A DNA stretch of 64,000 nucleotides from an uncultured Pseudoteredinibacter sp. (GTDB lineage: Bacteria > Pseudomonadota > Gammaproteobacteria > Pseudomonadales > Cellvibrionaceae). Made by a program: the position numbers and the translations under genes. The notes beneath the pieces were generated by a model. The model worked only from the letters and a program-made list of their open reading frames with translations. It made no database searches and was not told where the DNA came from. The stretch spans positions 682,001-746,000 of the forward strand of contig NZ_CANMYE010000001.1 in assembly GCF_947502065.1 (NCBI RefSeq). Direction: 5' to 3'. This document shows positions 52,089 through 59,884 of the stretch, piece by piece (the stretch's first letter is position 1; every line of letters starts with the position of its first letter).

Positions 52089-53567
52089 GTGAAGCAGCTA
52101 ATTAAGAGTTGTTGTGTTCTGCTTATTTTATGCGTAGCTGGGGAGAGTTCAGCAGGGGTTACTATTAAGTCGGTGGACAAGGCTGTAAACAAAGCTATAA
52201 ACGATGCTTTAGATAAAACTGAAGTTGATGATCGTCTTCGTAAAAAGTTTCGCGATGAGGTCTATGACCACTATGGCTTAGATAAGCGTGTTTTAACTCC
52301 TGAGTGCGACCGTGCCATCGATGATTTGATGAAGAAAGTTATGCCCGGCGGCAGCCAGTCCCAGGAAATGCCTGAATTCTCAGCGGCGGTTAACTGCAAA
52401 AGACCACAAGTAAGTCGGAAGAAGAGAGAAGAGCTTTCTGAGTCACTTTGGTTCTATGTTCACTTGCGCAAAAACTGTGATGCTGAAAAGCTAGAGGAGT
52501 ATTTGGCAAAAGGTGCGGATCCAAATCAGGCCCAAGTCTTGAATACGGGGCAAAGTGCATTACATATGGCGGCTCAGTATTGCACAGACAAAGAAGTAAA
52601 GACCCTATTGAAATGGGGGGGCGACCCCAATTTGCAGGATAAGAATGGTCAAACCCCGCTGTTTTGGCAAATGGAGAACTTTAACTATCCCGGTAGTTAC
52701 TTTTATGTAAAACGGCATTTTGCTATTAAATCCATGAATGCCCTGATTGCTGCGGGTGCCAATCCTAGGCACATTCGAGATGACGGTGACAATATCTTGC
52801 ATGCCTTTTTAAAGAGTGAAAACCCTTTTTTTTCGCCAAGCGAGGGCCCTTCCATTATTGAGCATTTGGTCAAATTGGTCGATGTTAATCATTTAGATGC
52901 GAGCGGGGCTCGCCCTTTGGATAGCGCTGTCCGCTTTAAGCCAGAGCTTGCCCAAGAGGTTTACCGCTTGGGTGGAAGCAGCGACAAGCCCGAAACATGG
53001 CGCAACTACCCAATGTCTTTGGGGGAAGCGGCAATTCAAAATTTAGCCAAACAGAAACTTCCCCTACCTCTGCACGATATGATGGCCAACACGGCTATTG
53101 GTTTTCTGGAAGCGGGGCGCTTAGATCGGTTCGAGAAAGGCAGCATTGATAACTTTTACCAGCTTGCTTTATTGTTTGGCTACCCAAGCGCAGCACAGGA
53201 GTTTTTGTCCTATGGTGCGAACCCCAGTCGTGAAATCTATCAAGAAGGGCCATTGTACTTCCTAGTTTTTAATGGCAAGACATATGAAAGCCAGAAGTTA
53301 TTGGATCAGCTAAAAGCACTGATAAAGGCCGGTGCTGATCCTCATGTCTTCGACAGCGAAGGGCTATCTCCTTTGGGGTACGCGCTCAAGCATGAAATGG
53401 AGGACGCTGTGTCGCTGTTTTTACAGAATGATATACGTGTCTTAAATCGCGAAGGTGACAGCCATCACCCGGAAAGGCTGATATGGCTGTTAGCGGCTTT
53501 GTTATTCTTGGCTATTTGTTTGTTCTTTTATCGCAAGGAACTGATGACCTTGCTAGCCAATAAGTGA
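52089..53567 (+). CDS. Exported ankyrin-repeat protein with C-terminal membrane anchor
   Basis: The 492-aa product starts at GTG (MKQLIKSCCVLLILCVAGES) with a signal peptide. An acidic/basic ~100-residue region follows. Ankyrin repeats start at about residue 140 (DAEKLEEYLAKGADPNQAQVLNTGQSALHMAAQYCTDKEVKTLLKWGGDPNLQDKNGQTPLFW; MNALIAAGANPRHIRDDGDNILHAF; later LKALIKAGADPHVFDSEGLSPLGYALKHEM). A single membrane helix at the end (LIWLLAALLFLAICLFFY) is followed by RKELMTLLANK. The protein is probably anchored in the inner membrane with the repeats in the periplasm. Partners are unknown. Confidence 0.8.
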   Translation: MKQLIKSCCVLLILCVAGESSAGVTIKSVDKAVNKAINDALDKTEVDDRLRKKFRDEVYDHYGLDKRVLTPECDRAIDDLMKKVMPGGSQSQEMPEFSAAVNCKRPQVSRKKREELSESLWFYVHLRKNCDAEKLEEYLAKGADPNQAQVLNTGQSALHMAAQYCTDKEVKTLLKWGGDPNLQDKNGQTPLFWQMENFNYPGSYFYVKRHFAIKSMNALIAAGANPRHIRDDGDNILHAFLKSENPFFSPSEGPSIIEHLVKLVDVNHLDASGARPLDSAVRFKPELAQEVYRLGGSSDKPETWRNYPMSLGEAAIQNLAKQKLPLPLHDMMANTAIGFLEAGRLDRFEKGSIDNFYQLALLFGYPSAAQEFLSYGANPSREIYQEGPLYFLVFNGKTYESQKLLDQLKALIKAGADPHVFDSEGLSPLGYALKHEMEDAVSLFLQNDIRVLNREGDSHHPERLIWLLAALLFLAICLFFYRKELMTLLANK

Positions 53568-53792
53568 GCAGTATTAAACTTAAGCTGCGTGCCTATGCTT
53601 GATGTAGCCATTATCAGCTCTATAGGCGCTGATATAGGGCTAAAAGAGCAATGGGAAGCTTAAATTTAGAAGCCTAAAACAGTTTAGGGAAGTGAATCTG
53701 GGTATATAGTCTATTCTAAAAAAGTATGTTGCTTCAGGGGTAGGGCCGGTTTGTGGCCCTGATGTTGAGAGTGCACAGAAATTGACATAGTT

Positions 53793-54557
53793 ATGAGTAG
53801 ACGGATTCTGCTGGTCATTCTATTACTTGGCTCTGCCTTTACACAGGCGGAAGTGGTGAGTTTTGCTCAGTTTGATGTAGAGTATCCACCCTTACAGCAG
53901 CATATAAACGGTGAGCTGAAAGGGCCGGATATCGAGCTAGTTAAGGAAATTTTTAGGCGTACCCCTCAATATCAATTAGATATTACCCAAATGCCGATAG
54001 CTCGGTCATTTAAGGCTTTTGTTGATGGCGAGGTGGATACCGTTTTAAGTTTTGCGACAGGTAAATTTAAGAATGATTCTATTTATCTCGATCGCCCCAT
54101 TCGCCAATCATCATATCGCTTAATTACCCTGGCCAACGTGCGACATTCTTATCAATCGTGGAAGGACCTATCGGGTAAGCGAATTGCCACTTTGAGAATC
54201 GTTACTTTGCCTCCTGAGGTACAACCAGCGGTTGATATCGGTAAAGCTGAGCTTCGCCGTGTTGCGAGACATGAGCAGCTGGTTCAAATGCTTAAAAGGG
54301 GGCGGGTAGATGTAATTTATATGTATTATGATATTGCCCTTCACTATGCAAAACAGCTTGGTGTAGAGATTAGTACCATACCAGGCGCACCGACTGAGAA
54401 TCGAGATTACTTTCTTGGTATTTCAATAAAATCGCCATTGCTAAATAAGCCTAAGCTGCAGGCAGAACTTTCTAAATCTCTTGATTCCATGTATGAAGAT
54501 GGCACACAAGCTGAGATTCTATCGCGCTATGGTATTTTAAGCACTGTGGCTGATTAG
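53793..54557 (+). CDS. Periplasmic solute-binding protein (SBP_bac_3 type)
   Basis: The 254-aa product has a signal peptide (MSRRILLVILLLGSAFTQAE) and a family 3 binding fold: FDVEYPPLQQHINGELKGPDIELVKEIFRRTP, MPIARSFKAFVDGEVDTVLSF, DLSGKRIATLR and VQMLKRGRVDVIYMYYDIA. No ABC permease or ATPase gene is nearby, so it may work with distant transporters or as a sensor-type orphan. The ligand is unknown. Confidence 0.8.
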   Translation: MSRRILLVILLLGSAFTQAEVVSFAQFDVEYPPLQQHINGELKGPDIELVKEIFRRTPQYQLDITQMPIARSFKAFVDGEVDTVLSFATGKFKNDSIYLDRPIRQSSYRLITLANVRHSYQSWKDLSGKRIATLRIVTLPPEVQPAVDIGKAELRRVARHEQLVQMLKRGRVDVIYMYYDIALHYAKQLGVEISTIPGAPTENRDYFLGISIKSPLLNKPKLQAELSKSLDSMYEDGTQAEILSRYGILSTVAD

Positions 54558-54645
54558 TGCTTAATTCCCCCCATAATCATTCGCCTTGTTTAATTACTCA
54601 TTTATTTTTGTCAGAATAGATTAAAATTCAATCAAATTTTTGCCC

Positions 54646-54683
54646 GTGTCGCGTACTTATATGAGGGTGTCGCGACAGTGTCG
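54646..54683. promoter_or_regulatory. GTGTCG repeats with TGTCGCGACA palindrome before the XRE gene
   Basis: GTGTCGCG (54646-54653), the perfect palindrome TGTCGCGACA (54668-54677) and GTGTCG (54678-54683) lie 60-95 bp upstream of the XRE regulator. This is a plausible autoregulatory operator; no experiment or family consensus supports it. Confidence 0.45.
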
Positions 54684-54741
54684 TGTTGTTGGGTGGAAAT
54701 ATTTGCAATAAATAGGGCTCATTGTCGTTAAGGTTAAAATT

Positions 54742-55128
54742 ATGAGTGTGAAGCAACGTCGTCTACAAATGGCCTGGTCTCAAGAAGAGCTTGCCCAGCA
54801 TGCTGGTTTAAGTACGCGTACTATTCAGCGAATTGAGGCTGGTCATAAGGCGGGTTTGGAATCTCTTAAGTGCTTAGCGGCCGTGTTTGAAACATCGATT
54901 AGTACCTTGCAGGAGGAACAAGATATGTTACAAGCAAAGCCTAAAGCCCAGAAGGCGGCTACAGAAAGCAGCGATTCACCGCTTTTACTTGAGATTGAGC
55001 GTGAAGCTATTGAATTTGCTCAGTCTCTGCTTAAGGGCTCATCCAAGGATGGGAGTAGCTCCCTTAGTAAGCTAGAAAGTGATGCTGTGCAGTATGCTAA
55101 GAATCTATTGAGGAAGTTTGGTGAGTAG
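54742..55128 (+). CDS. XRE-family transcriptional regulator
   Basis: The 128-aa protein has an N-terminal XRE HTH (MSVKQRRLQMAWSQEELAQHAGLSTRTIQRIEAGHKAGLESLKCLAAVFE). Many relatives of this HTH carry a C-terminal transmembrane domain; this one instead has a soluble tail with two similar helices (LEIEREAIEFAQSLLKG and LESDAVQYAKNLLRKFG). The tail may mediate oligomerisation. TAAGGTTAAAATT precedes the ATG. A palindrome upstream could be its own operator. Confidence 0.8.
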   Translation: MSVKQRRLQMAWSQEELAQHAGLSTRTIQRIEAGHKAGLESLKCLAAVFETSISTLQEEQDMLQAKPKAQKAATESSDSPLLLEIEREAIEFAQSLLKGSSKDGSSSLSKLESDAVQYAKNLLRKFGE

Positions 55129-55141
55129 AAGGCTAAGATGT

Positions 55142-55173
55142 AGTGGCTTGCCAGGCAGCAAGCCACTGTTTTT
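55142..55173. terminator. Terminator between the XRE and CPBP genes
   Basis: AGTGGCTTGC-CAGGCA-GCAAGCCACT is a perfect 10-bp stem followed by GTTTTT. It lies between two converging genes. Confidence 0.9.
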
Positions 55174-55176
55174 GTA

Positions 55177-55983
55177 TTAACCTACTTGTGCAGCTGAGCT
55201 GTTTTCAAGTTGCTTTTCTTGTTTGTAGCGCACCATAAGGACTAGGGCATAAATTAAACATGGCGAGGTCAGCAAGATTATTAGCAGCGCGTTTTCTAGC
55301 GAGCCGGCTTCAGCCACCTTCTCTTTGATTGGCATACCCACTTCATCCAAATCTGCAAATAGATCGATAATCGCGTGGATGATAATGAGCGGGTAGATAC
55401 GTTTGGTTAATACCAATACGATACCGAACATTAATCCGATAAAACTCGCAAAGGCTAATTGAGCTATTTCACCATATAAGCCGCTATCGAATTTAATGAG
55501 ATGCACTAAGCCAAAAAATAAAGAAGCCAAAATTACCGCGCTGAGTATCCCTCTCTTTGTATTTCCAAAGTGTTTAATTAAAAAAGACTGTAAAAATCCG
55601 CGGATGGTGAGCTCCTCAGCAAAACCTATCGATAGGCAGTATATTAAAAATATTCCGATAGCTACTGCTGTTACTTCGCTGCTTGGATCATCGCTGATCA
55701 AAAGATTTAAACCGACAAGGTAAATAAGTGGGAACAGGAGCAAATACCATTTTTCTGTCTTTACCTTGCCAAGGCCAGCAATATCGCGCAATCCGTTTTG
55801 ATTGATTAATACAATAGAGATCAGGACTAATAGGATGTTGGCGACAATACTCACTGCAGTATGAATTTGATAATCGTGAATACCGTTTTGCAGCAATAGA
55901 TGAGTGCTGAATTCACGTAGCATCAAGATAGCGATAAAAGTGACGGCAAATAAAGAAAGTTGACTCCAAAACTTCGGCTGCAT
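55177..55983 (-). CDS. CPBP-family intramembrane metalloprotease
   Basis: About 268 aa from MQPKFWSQLSLFAVTFIAIL, with about eight hydrophobic spans. Motif 1 is FAEELTIRGFLQSFL (EExxxR), motif 2 is ASLFFGLVHLIKF (FxxxH), and motif 3 is IIIHAIIDLFADL (HxxxN/D type). These match the CPBP (CAAX protease / bacteriocin-processing) family. The frame is open to 56058, but GGGGGG 5-10 bases before 55983 makes this the likely start. Targets are unknown. Confidence 0.8.
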   Translation of the reverse strand: MQPKFWSQLSLFAVTFIAILMLREFSTHLLLQNGIHDYQIHTAVSIVANILLVLISIVLINQNGLRDIAGLGKVKTEKWYLLLFPLIYLVGLNLLISDDPSSEVTAVAIGIFLIYCLSIGFAEELTIRGFLQSFLIKHFGNTKRGILSAVILASLFFGLVHLIKFDSGLYGEIAQLAFASFIGLMFGIVLVLTKRIYPLIIIHAIIDLFADLDEVGMPIKEKVAEAGSLENALLIILLTSPCLIYALVLMVRYKQEKQLENSSAAQVG

Positions 55984-56091
55984 ATGGCCCCCCATAATGT
56001 ATTCATAGTTTTCGTTTGTTCGATTTGTTAGACGAGGGAAGTTGACGCTTGTGTGCAACTTCTATGCTGTGGTGTTGGGGGGCAGGTGTTA

Positions 56092-56474
56092 GGGGTCAGA
56101 ACCCATGGGTTCTGACCCCGCTGTCGGAGCCGTGATGTTTGGGGGGAGCTGCTGGGTTTTAGGATGCTGTGGGTTTGATTATCAAGCGGGCAGTTAAATG
56201 AGGTGGTTTGGTTTGGGCTTGTGGGTTTCTAAGTGGTTAAGGGAGTTCTTCAGCATCCCGGCTTCGATTTGGGGTCAGAACCCATGGGTTCTGACCCCGT
56301 TGTCGGAGCCGTGGTGTTTGGGGAGTTGCTGGGTTTTAGGATGTTGCGGGTTTGATTATCAAGCGGGCAGTTAAATGAGGTGGTTTGGTTGGGCTTGTGG
56401 GTTTCTATGTGGTTAAGGGAGTTCTTCAGCATCCCGGCTTCGATCTGGAGTCAGAACCCATGGGTTCTGACCCC
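56092..56474. repeat. Third cluster of the palindromic repeat family (GGGGTCAGAACCC subtype, inverted)
   Basis: 28-bp palindromes pairing GGGGTCAGAACCC with GGGTTCTGACCCC lie at 56092-56119, 56271-56298 and 56447-56474 (the last starts GGAG). Periods are 179 and 176 bp. The left flank CAGCATCCCGGCTTCGAT is the reverse complement of the right flank seen at 11-16 kb (TCGAAGCCGGGATG), so these units lie in the opposite orientation. The spacers are repeats of each other (TTAGGATGTTGCGGGTTTGA; GGTGGTTTGGTT). The coding-like frame at 56250-56432 is an artefact. Confidence 0.88.
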
Positions 56475-56507
56475 GCTGTCGGAGCCGTGATGTTTTTGGC
56501 GTTGTGT

Positions 56508-57092
56508 TTAGGCGTTGACTAGGGATTCTTCTTTATCGCTCAGCAGGGCATTTGTTAAATGTTGCTGCCATTGCTGTTGGATGTATTCGGGCTCTGGTTT
56601 ACCCACAACATCATGGGCTGTAAAACTAGGCAGTGGCTTCATACCAACATATTGCTGGGCCTTGTGCATACCTACCAATACCTCGTCAGTGCTTTGCCCT
56701 TCAAAAAACTCATCGGGTTTAGAGAAGGCAATCCTTGGGGCATTCCAAGTAGTGGATAGCATATAGCGCCTGCCTTGCATCAGGCCGCCTTCGCCGTAAC
56801 GTTCGCTACCACCAAAGAAGACACCCATTTCATAAACTTCATCTAAATAACGTTTGAAGTCACTAGGCAGGCTAAACCAAAACACCGGGTACTGAAAAAT
56901 CACAATATCCGCTTGAGCAAACTTCTCCTGCTCTTGGCGAATATCATAGCCTTGGCTTACTTGGGTGCTAAGAATATTAAAGTGTGGCGACAGCAGCTCA
57001 ATCGCTTGATCAAATAGGGTTTTGTTTAGCTGGCCTTCGGCAACACCTTGGCTTTGGGCACCATTAATCAATAATACAGTTTCATGTTTCAT
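56508..57092 (-). CDS. MdaB-like NAD(P)H:quinone oxidoreductase
   Basis: About 194 aa from MKHETVLLINGAQSQGVAEG. The flavodoxin-like fold and the segment IVIFQYPVFWFSLPSDFKRYLDEVYEMG, followed by GEGGLMQGRRYMLSTTWNAP, match MdaB/NQO-type enzymes that reduce quinones by two electrons using FAD or FMN. The start at 57092 has AGGA upstream; the frame is open to 57131. A LysR gene is divergent, the common arrangement for MdaB-like reductases induced by quinones or electrophiles. Confidence 0.85.
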   Translation of the reverse strand: MKHETVLLINGAQSQGVAEGQLNKTLFDQAIELLSPHFNILSTQVSQGYDIRQEQEKFAQADIVIFQYPVFWFSLPSDFKRYLDEVYEMGVFFGGSERYGEGGLMQGRRYMLSTTWNAPRIAFSKPDEFFEGQSTDEVLVGMHKAQQYVGMKPLPSFTAHDVVGKPEPEYIQQQWQQHLTNALLSDKEESLVNA

Positions 57093-57098
57093 AAGATC
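57077..57098. other. Ribosome-binding site deciding the MdaB-like start
   Basis: Read on the minus strand, AGGACGGATCTT precedes ATG at 57092, giving the best start for the reductase; the ATG at 57131 has no such site. Confidence 0.5.
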
Positions 57099-57176
57099 CG
57101 TCCTGTGTTGTATGAGTGGAATGGCGGCCATTCTATGGGAAGGCTATATTTTCGATAATGGGTGAATGTGGAAATT

Positions 57177-57198
57177 ATTATTCCGTATATGCAATAAT
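57177..57198. promoter_or_regulatory. Candidate LysR-regulator binding site
   Basis: ATTATT-N10-AATAAT at 57177-57198 (centre CCGTATATGC) is a perfect inverted repeat of the T-N11-A type bound by LysR proteins. It sits in the ~140-bp gap between the divergent reductase and LysR genes. Confidence 0.5.
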
Positions 57199-57230
57199 CA
57201 AGATTGATTTGAGCAGAGAGAATGTGACTA

Positions 57231-58136
57231 ATGCATGATCTAAACGCATTGAGAGCCTTTATAGCTGTTGTCGAGCAGGGCAGTTTTAGCGCCGCCGCCG
57301 AGCACTTGTCTTGTGCCAACTCCTCTATCTCGCGTCAGGTAAGTCAATTGGAACAGCAGTTAGGCGAAACCTTGCTGGTACGCAGCACGCGTGTGGTACG
57401 CACCACAGATGCGGGCGCGGAGCTGTTTGTCCGTGTGCGTGATCTATTACCCCAGCTGGATGCGGCCTGCAGCAGCCTGCCAAGCCATGCAGGGCAGCCC
57501 TCGGGGCGTTTGCGGGTCAGCGTGCCTTGGTGGTTCAGTGATAGCCATATAGGGCCAGCACTTAGCCACTTTCATCAGCGCTTCCCTGATATTCAACTAG
57601 AGTTAATTGCCAATGATAGCTTGGTGGACATCTTGGCCGATGGCTTTGATGTGGTAATTCGCTTAAGCATATTGAACGATTCAGAGTTGATCGCAAGGCC
57701 TTTGGGAGCGCATACCTTTGTATTGGCGGCCAGCCCAGAATATCTTGCTCAGCACCAGGAAATTGAAAAGCCTGAAGATCTCGAACAGCACCAGCTGATG
57801 ACCTATGCCTTCCCAAATCGCTCTGCTGCATGGCTGTTGCGCAAAGGTGACGAGCAGATTCGCATTAATGCTGAACACAGTTGGCTTCGCAGTAATAATG
57901 CTAAGATGCTATATCAATGCGCCATCGATGGTGGTGGAATCATTATTCAGCCAACCTGGGGTGTGAATGAAGCCCTGGAGGCTGGGAGTTTACGGCCGGT
58001 ATTAGAGGGCTATGAAGTAACCCCCAGTAACTTTAACAGCGGTGTCTACGCGGTCTATTCAAAGCACCAGCGCAATTCGCCTAAGATTAAAGCGTTTATT
58101 GAGTTTTTGGAGTCCAGCTGGAGCATTCCCCAGTAA
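57231..58136 (+). CDS. LysR-family transcriptional regulator
   Basis: The 301-aa protein has the N-terminal LysR HTH (MHDLNALRAFIAVVEQGSFSAAAEHLSCANSSISRQVSQLEQQLG) and a two-lobe inducer domain (PSGRLRVSVPWWFSDSHIGPALSHFHQRFPDIQLELI; LADGFDVVIRLSIL). It lies divergent to the quinone reductase gene and probably controls it. The domain type is close to YhjC/CatM-like small regulators; the inducer is unknown. Confidence 0.9.
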   Translation: MHDLNALRAFIAVVEQGSFSAAAEHLSCANSSISRQVSQLEQQLGETLLVRSTRVVRTTDAGAELFVRVRDLLPQLDAACSSLPSHAGQPSGRLRVSVPWWFSDSHIGPALSHFHQRFPDIQLELIANDSLVDILADGFDVVIRLSILNDSELIARPLGAHTFVLAASPEYLAQHQEIEKPEDLEQHQLMTYAFPNRSAAWLLRKGDEQIRINAEHSWLRSNNAKMLYQCAIDGGGIIIQPTWGVNEALEAGSLRPVLEGYEVTPSNFNSGVYAVYSKHQRNSPKIKAFIEFLESSWSIPQ

Positions 58137-58176
58137 GGCTCTGGCAATTAGCCACTGTTAAGGGCTTACATTTGTG

Positions 58177-58182
58177 TATAAT
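58177..58182 (+). promoter_or_regulatory. Extended -10 promoter element of the VF530 gene
   Basis: TGTG followed by TATAAT (58177-58182), an extended -10, lies 30 bp before the GTG of the next gene. A matching -35 is weak (CTGTTA near 58155). Confidence 0.45.
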
Positions 58183-58211
58183 CGCGGCCCCCATACCATT
58201 CGGAGCTTACT

Positions 58212-58790
58212 GTGAACGACGAGATTAACTATAAGAACAACCCATTAAACGGGGTTGGCCTTAAGCAAATGCTAACGGAAATTGTCGATCACTATGGTTT
58301 CGAAATCCTCTATGCCTATTTGAATATCAATTGTTTTAAGAATAACCCCAGCCTTGAATCGGCCGTTAAGTTCCTCAAGAAAACTCAGTGGGCCAGAGAA
58401 AAAGTCGAAGCATTTTATATGTACCAATATAAAAGCTTGCCACGTGCTTCGGCGGATCAATTTGAGTTGCCACCGCGCGATAGAATTGTTCCTGATGGCG
58501 ATGTCCCTGGCGAGCCGGCCGAGCTAAGTATTGAAGATGCCGAAGAGCGTAGAGAAACTAAAGCGAGAAAGGCGGCCGAGTGGGATGCCCAGCGCCGCAG
58601 CTCTAGAAGCGACAATCAACGAGCTCGATCCAATTCACCTTGGGGAAATAGTGGCGGTGAGCGTAGTAATGATAGAAGCGATCGCAGAAATAATAGCGGT
58701 GATAGCGGGAGCTGGGGGCGAGCTGAGAAAAAAAGCAAGCCTAGTAGCCGAGGCGGCAAGCCAGACCCTTGGGGTAATTTCAAAAAATAA
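58212..58790 (+). CDS. VF530-domain DNA-binding protein with disordered basic tail
   Basis: The 192-aa product starts at GTG. Residues ~5-75 (NPLNGVGLKQMLTEIVDHYGFEILYAYLNINCFKNNPSLESAVKFLKKTQWAREKVEAFY) are the VF530/DUF2132 fold described as double-strand DNA binding. The C-terminal half is charged and low-complexity: RRSSRSDNQRARSNSPWGNSG, then GGERSNDRSDRRNNSGDSGSWGRAEKKSKPSSRGGKPDPWGNFKK. Typical VF530 proteins are about 75-90 aa; this one has an added ~100-residue disordered tail. The physiological role is unknown. Confidence 0.8.
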   Translation: MNDEINYKNNPLNGVGLKQMLTEIVDHYGFEILYAYLNINCFKNNPSLESAVKFLKKTQWAREKVEAFYMYQYKSLPRASADQFELPPRDRIVPDGDVPGEPAELSIEDAEERRETKARKAAEWDAQRRSSRSDNQRARSNSPWGNSGGERSNDRSDRRNNSGDSGSWGRAEKKSKPSSRGGKPDPWGNFKK

Positions 58791-58817
58791 AGATTGGCCT
58801 CCAGTATTAGGCTCTGT

Positions 58818-59867
58818 TTAAAGTATGCTTTTGCCCTGCAGGCGATATTCGCTGGGGGTGCAATTTTTCCAGCGCTTAAACATGCTGACAAAATTGCGGG
58901 TTTCACTAAAACCGCAAAGCTCGGCTATTTCACTTATGGGCAATTCCGAAGATCGTAAATAGTCGCTCGCAATATCCTGCTTGGCCTCTTGTAATAGGCT
59001 TTGATAGTTGCTGTTTTTCTCGTTTAAGCGGCGGCGTAATGTTCTCGTGCTGAGCCCAAGCTTTTCAGCAAGCTGTTCAAGGCTGGGAAAGTGCCCGGGA
59101 CGAGCCTTGAAGGCAAGAGTTACTTGTTCGGCAATGCAGGGCTCTTTTTGCAGGGCCGATTTTAGTTTGATGCACTGTTGCTCTAAATTATCCACCATGC
59201 GTTGATCGTAATTAGGCAGGGTGACGTCAAAAGCACTCATCGGAAAGCGAATAATAAATTGCCGGCCACCGTAAACAATCTCGCCTTTAAAAATTCGATC
59301 ATGTATAGCTAATTCATTGTCCTTAGCGGCTGGTAGTTGTAATAAATCTGCTTGTAAGTTTTCGTCCAATCTCGCGGCTTGATGCAAATGCATGCTGAGC
59401 ATCATATCAATTAAAAAGCGCTCAAGCCTTTCAGCTCCTTCCTTTGAAAGACTTTTTTTAAGTGACTCTGGAATCTGGGCTTTGTATTTAAGCGATAGCG
59501 ATTTTGCTTTTACAAGCATATCCCACTGCAAAAGTGGCATAAACATAGGCATATATTTTTGGCCTAATGCCATGATGTGCCGCAGTGTTTTTGATGCAAG
59601 CTGGGCATGGCCAAGAGCACTTTTGTCAGCAAGGCCAATGGCTTGCCCAACGTCAAACGCAAGCTCTTTGGGCACCTCCAAGGCAGCTGCATGGCTGAAA
59701 CAAATCGCCAACTGCTGGTGGGTGATAATTTGGTAGGGGTCTTGCAGTACTGAGCAATTTAAATCGGCCGCTGCAAGCATAGAGCTAGAATCAAGATTGT
59801 GCGCCTTCAACACCCTAATTAAAGGACGTAAAAAGTGCGCATAACATTGTGTTTTTATTTCAGCCAT
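58818..59867 (-). CDS. AraC-family regulator (arabinose-binding-like sensor)
   Basis: The 349-aa protein has an Arabinose_bd-type N-terminal domain of about 190 residues and a C-terminal double HTH (FPSLEQLAEKLGLSTRTLRRRLNEKN; PISEIAELCGFSETRNFVSMFKRWKNCTPSEYR). It lies 17 bp downstream of the alkylsulfatase gene on the same strand, so it is probably co-transcribed with it and may regulate it. Confidence 0.85.
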   Translation of the reverse strand: MAEIKTQCYAHFLRPLIRVLKAHNLDSSSMLAAADLNCSVLQDPYQIITHQQLAICFSHAAALEVPKELAFDVGQAIGLADKSALGHAQLASKTLRHIMALGQKYMPMFMPLLQWDMLVKAKSLSLKYKAQIPESLKKSLSKEGAERLERFLIDMMLSMHLHQAARLDENLQADLLQLPAAKDNELAIHDRIFKGEIVYGGRQFIIRFPMSAFDVTLPNYDQRMVDNLEQQCIKLKSALQKEPCIAEQVTLAFKARPGHFPSLEQLAEKLGLSTRTLRRRLNEKNSNYQSLLQEAKQDIASDYLRSSELPISEIAELCGFSETRNFVSMFKRWKNCTPSEYRLQGKSIL

Positions 59868-59884
59868 GGGGCTTATTGTAGGGC

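Noticed and set aside
56250..56432. 60-aa frame in the third palindrome cluster
   Set aside because: Consists of repeat sequence (palindrome and spacers); no coding features.
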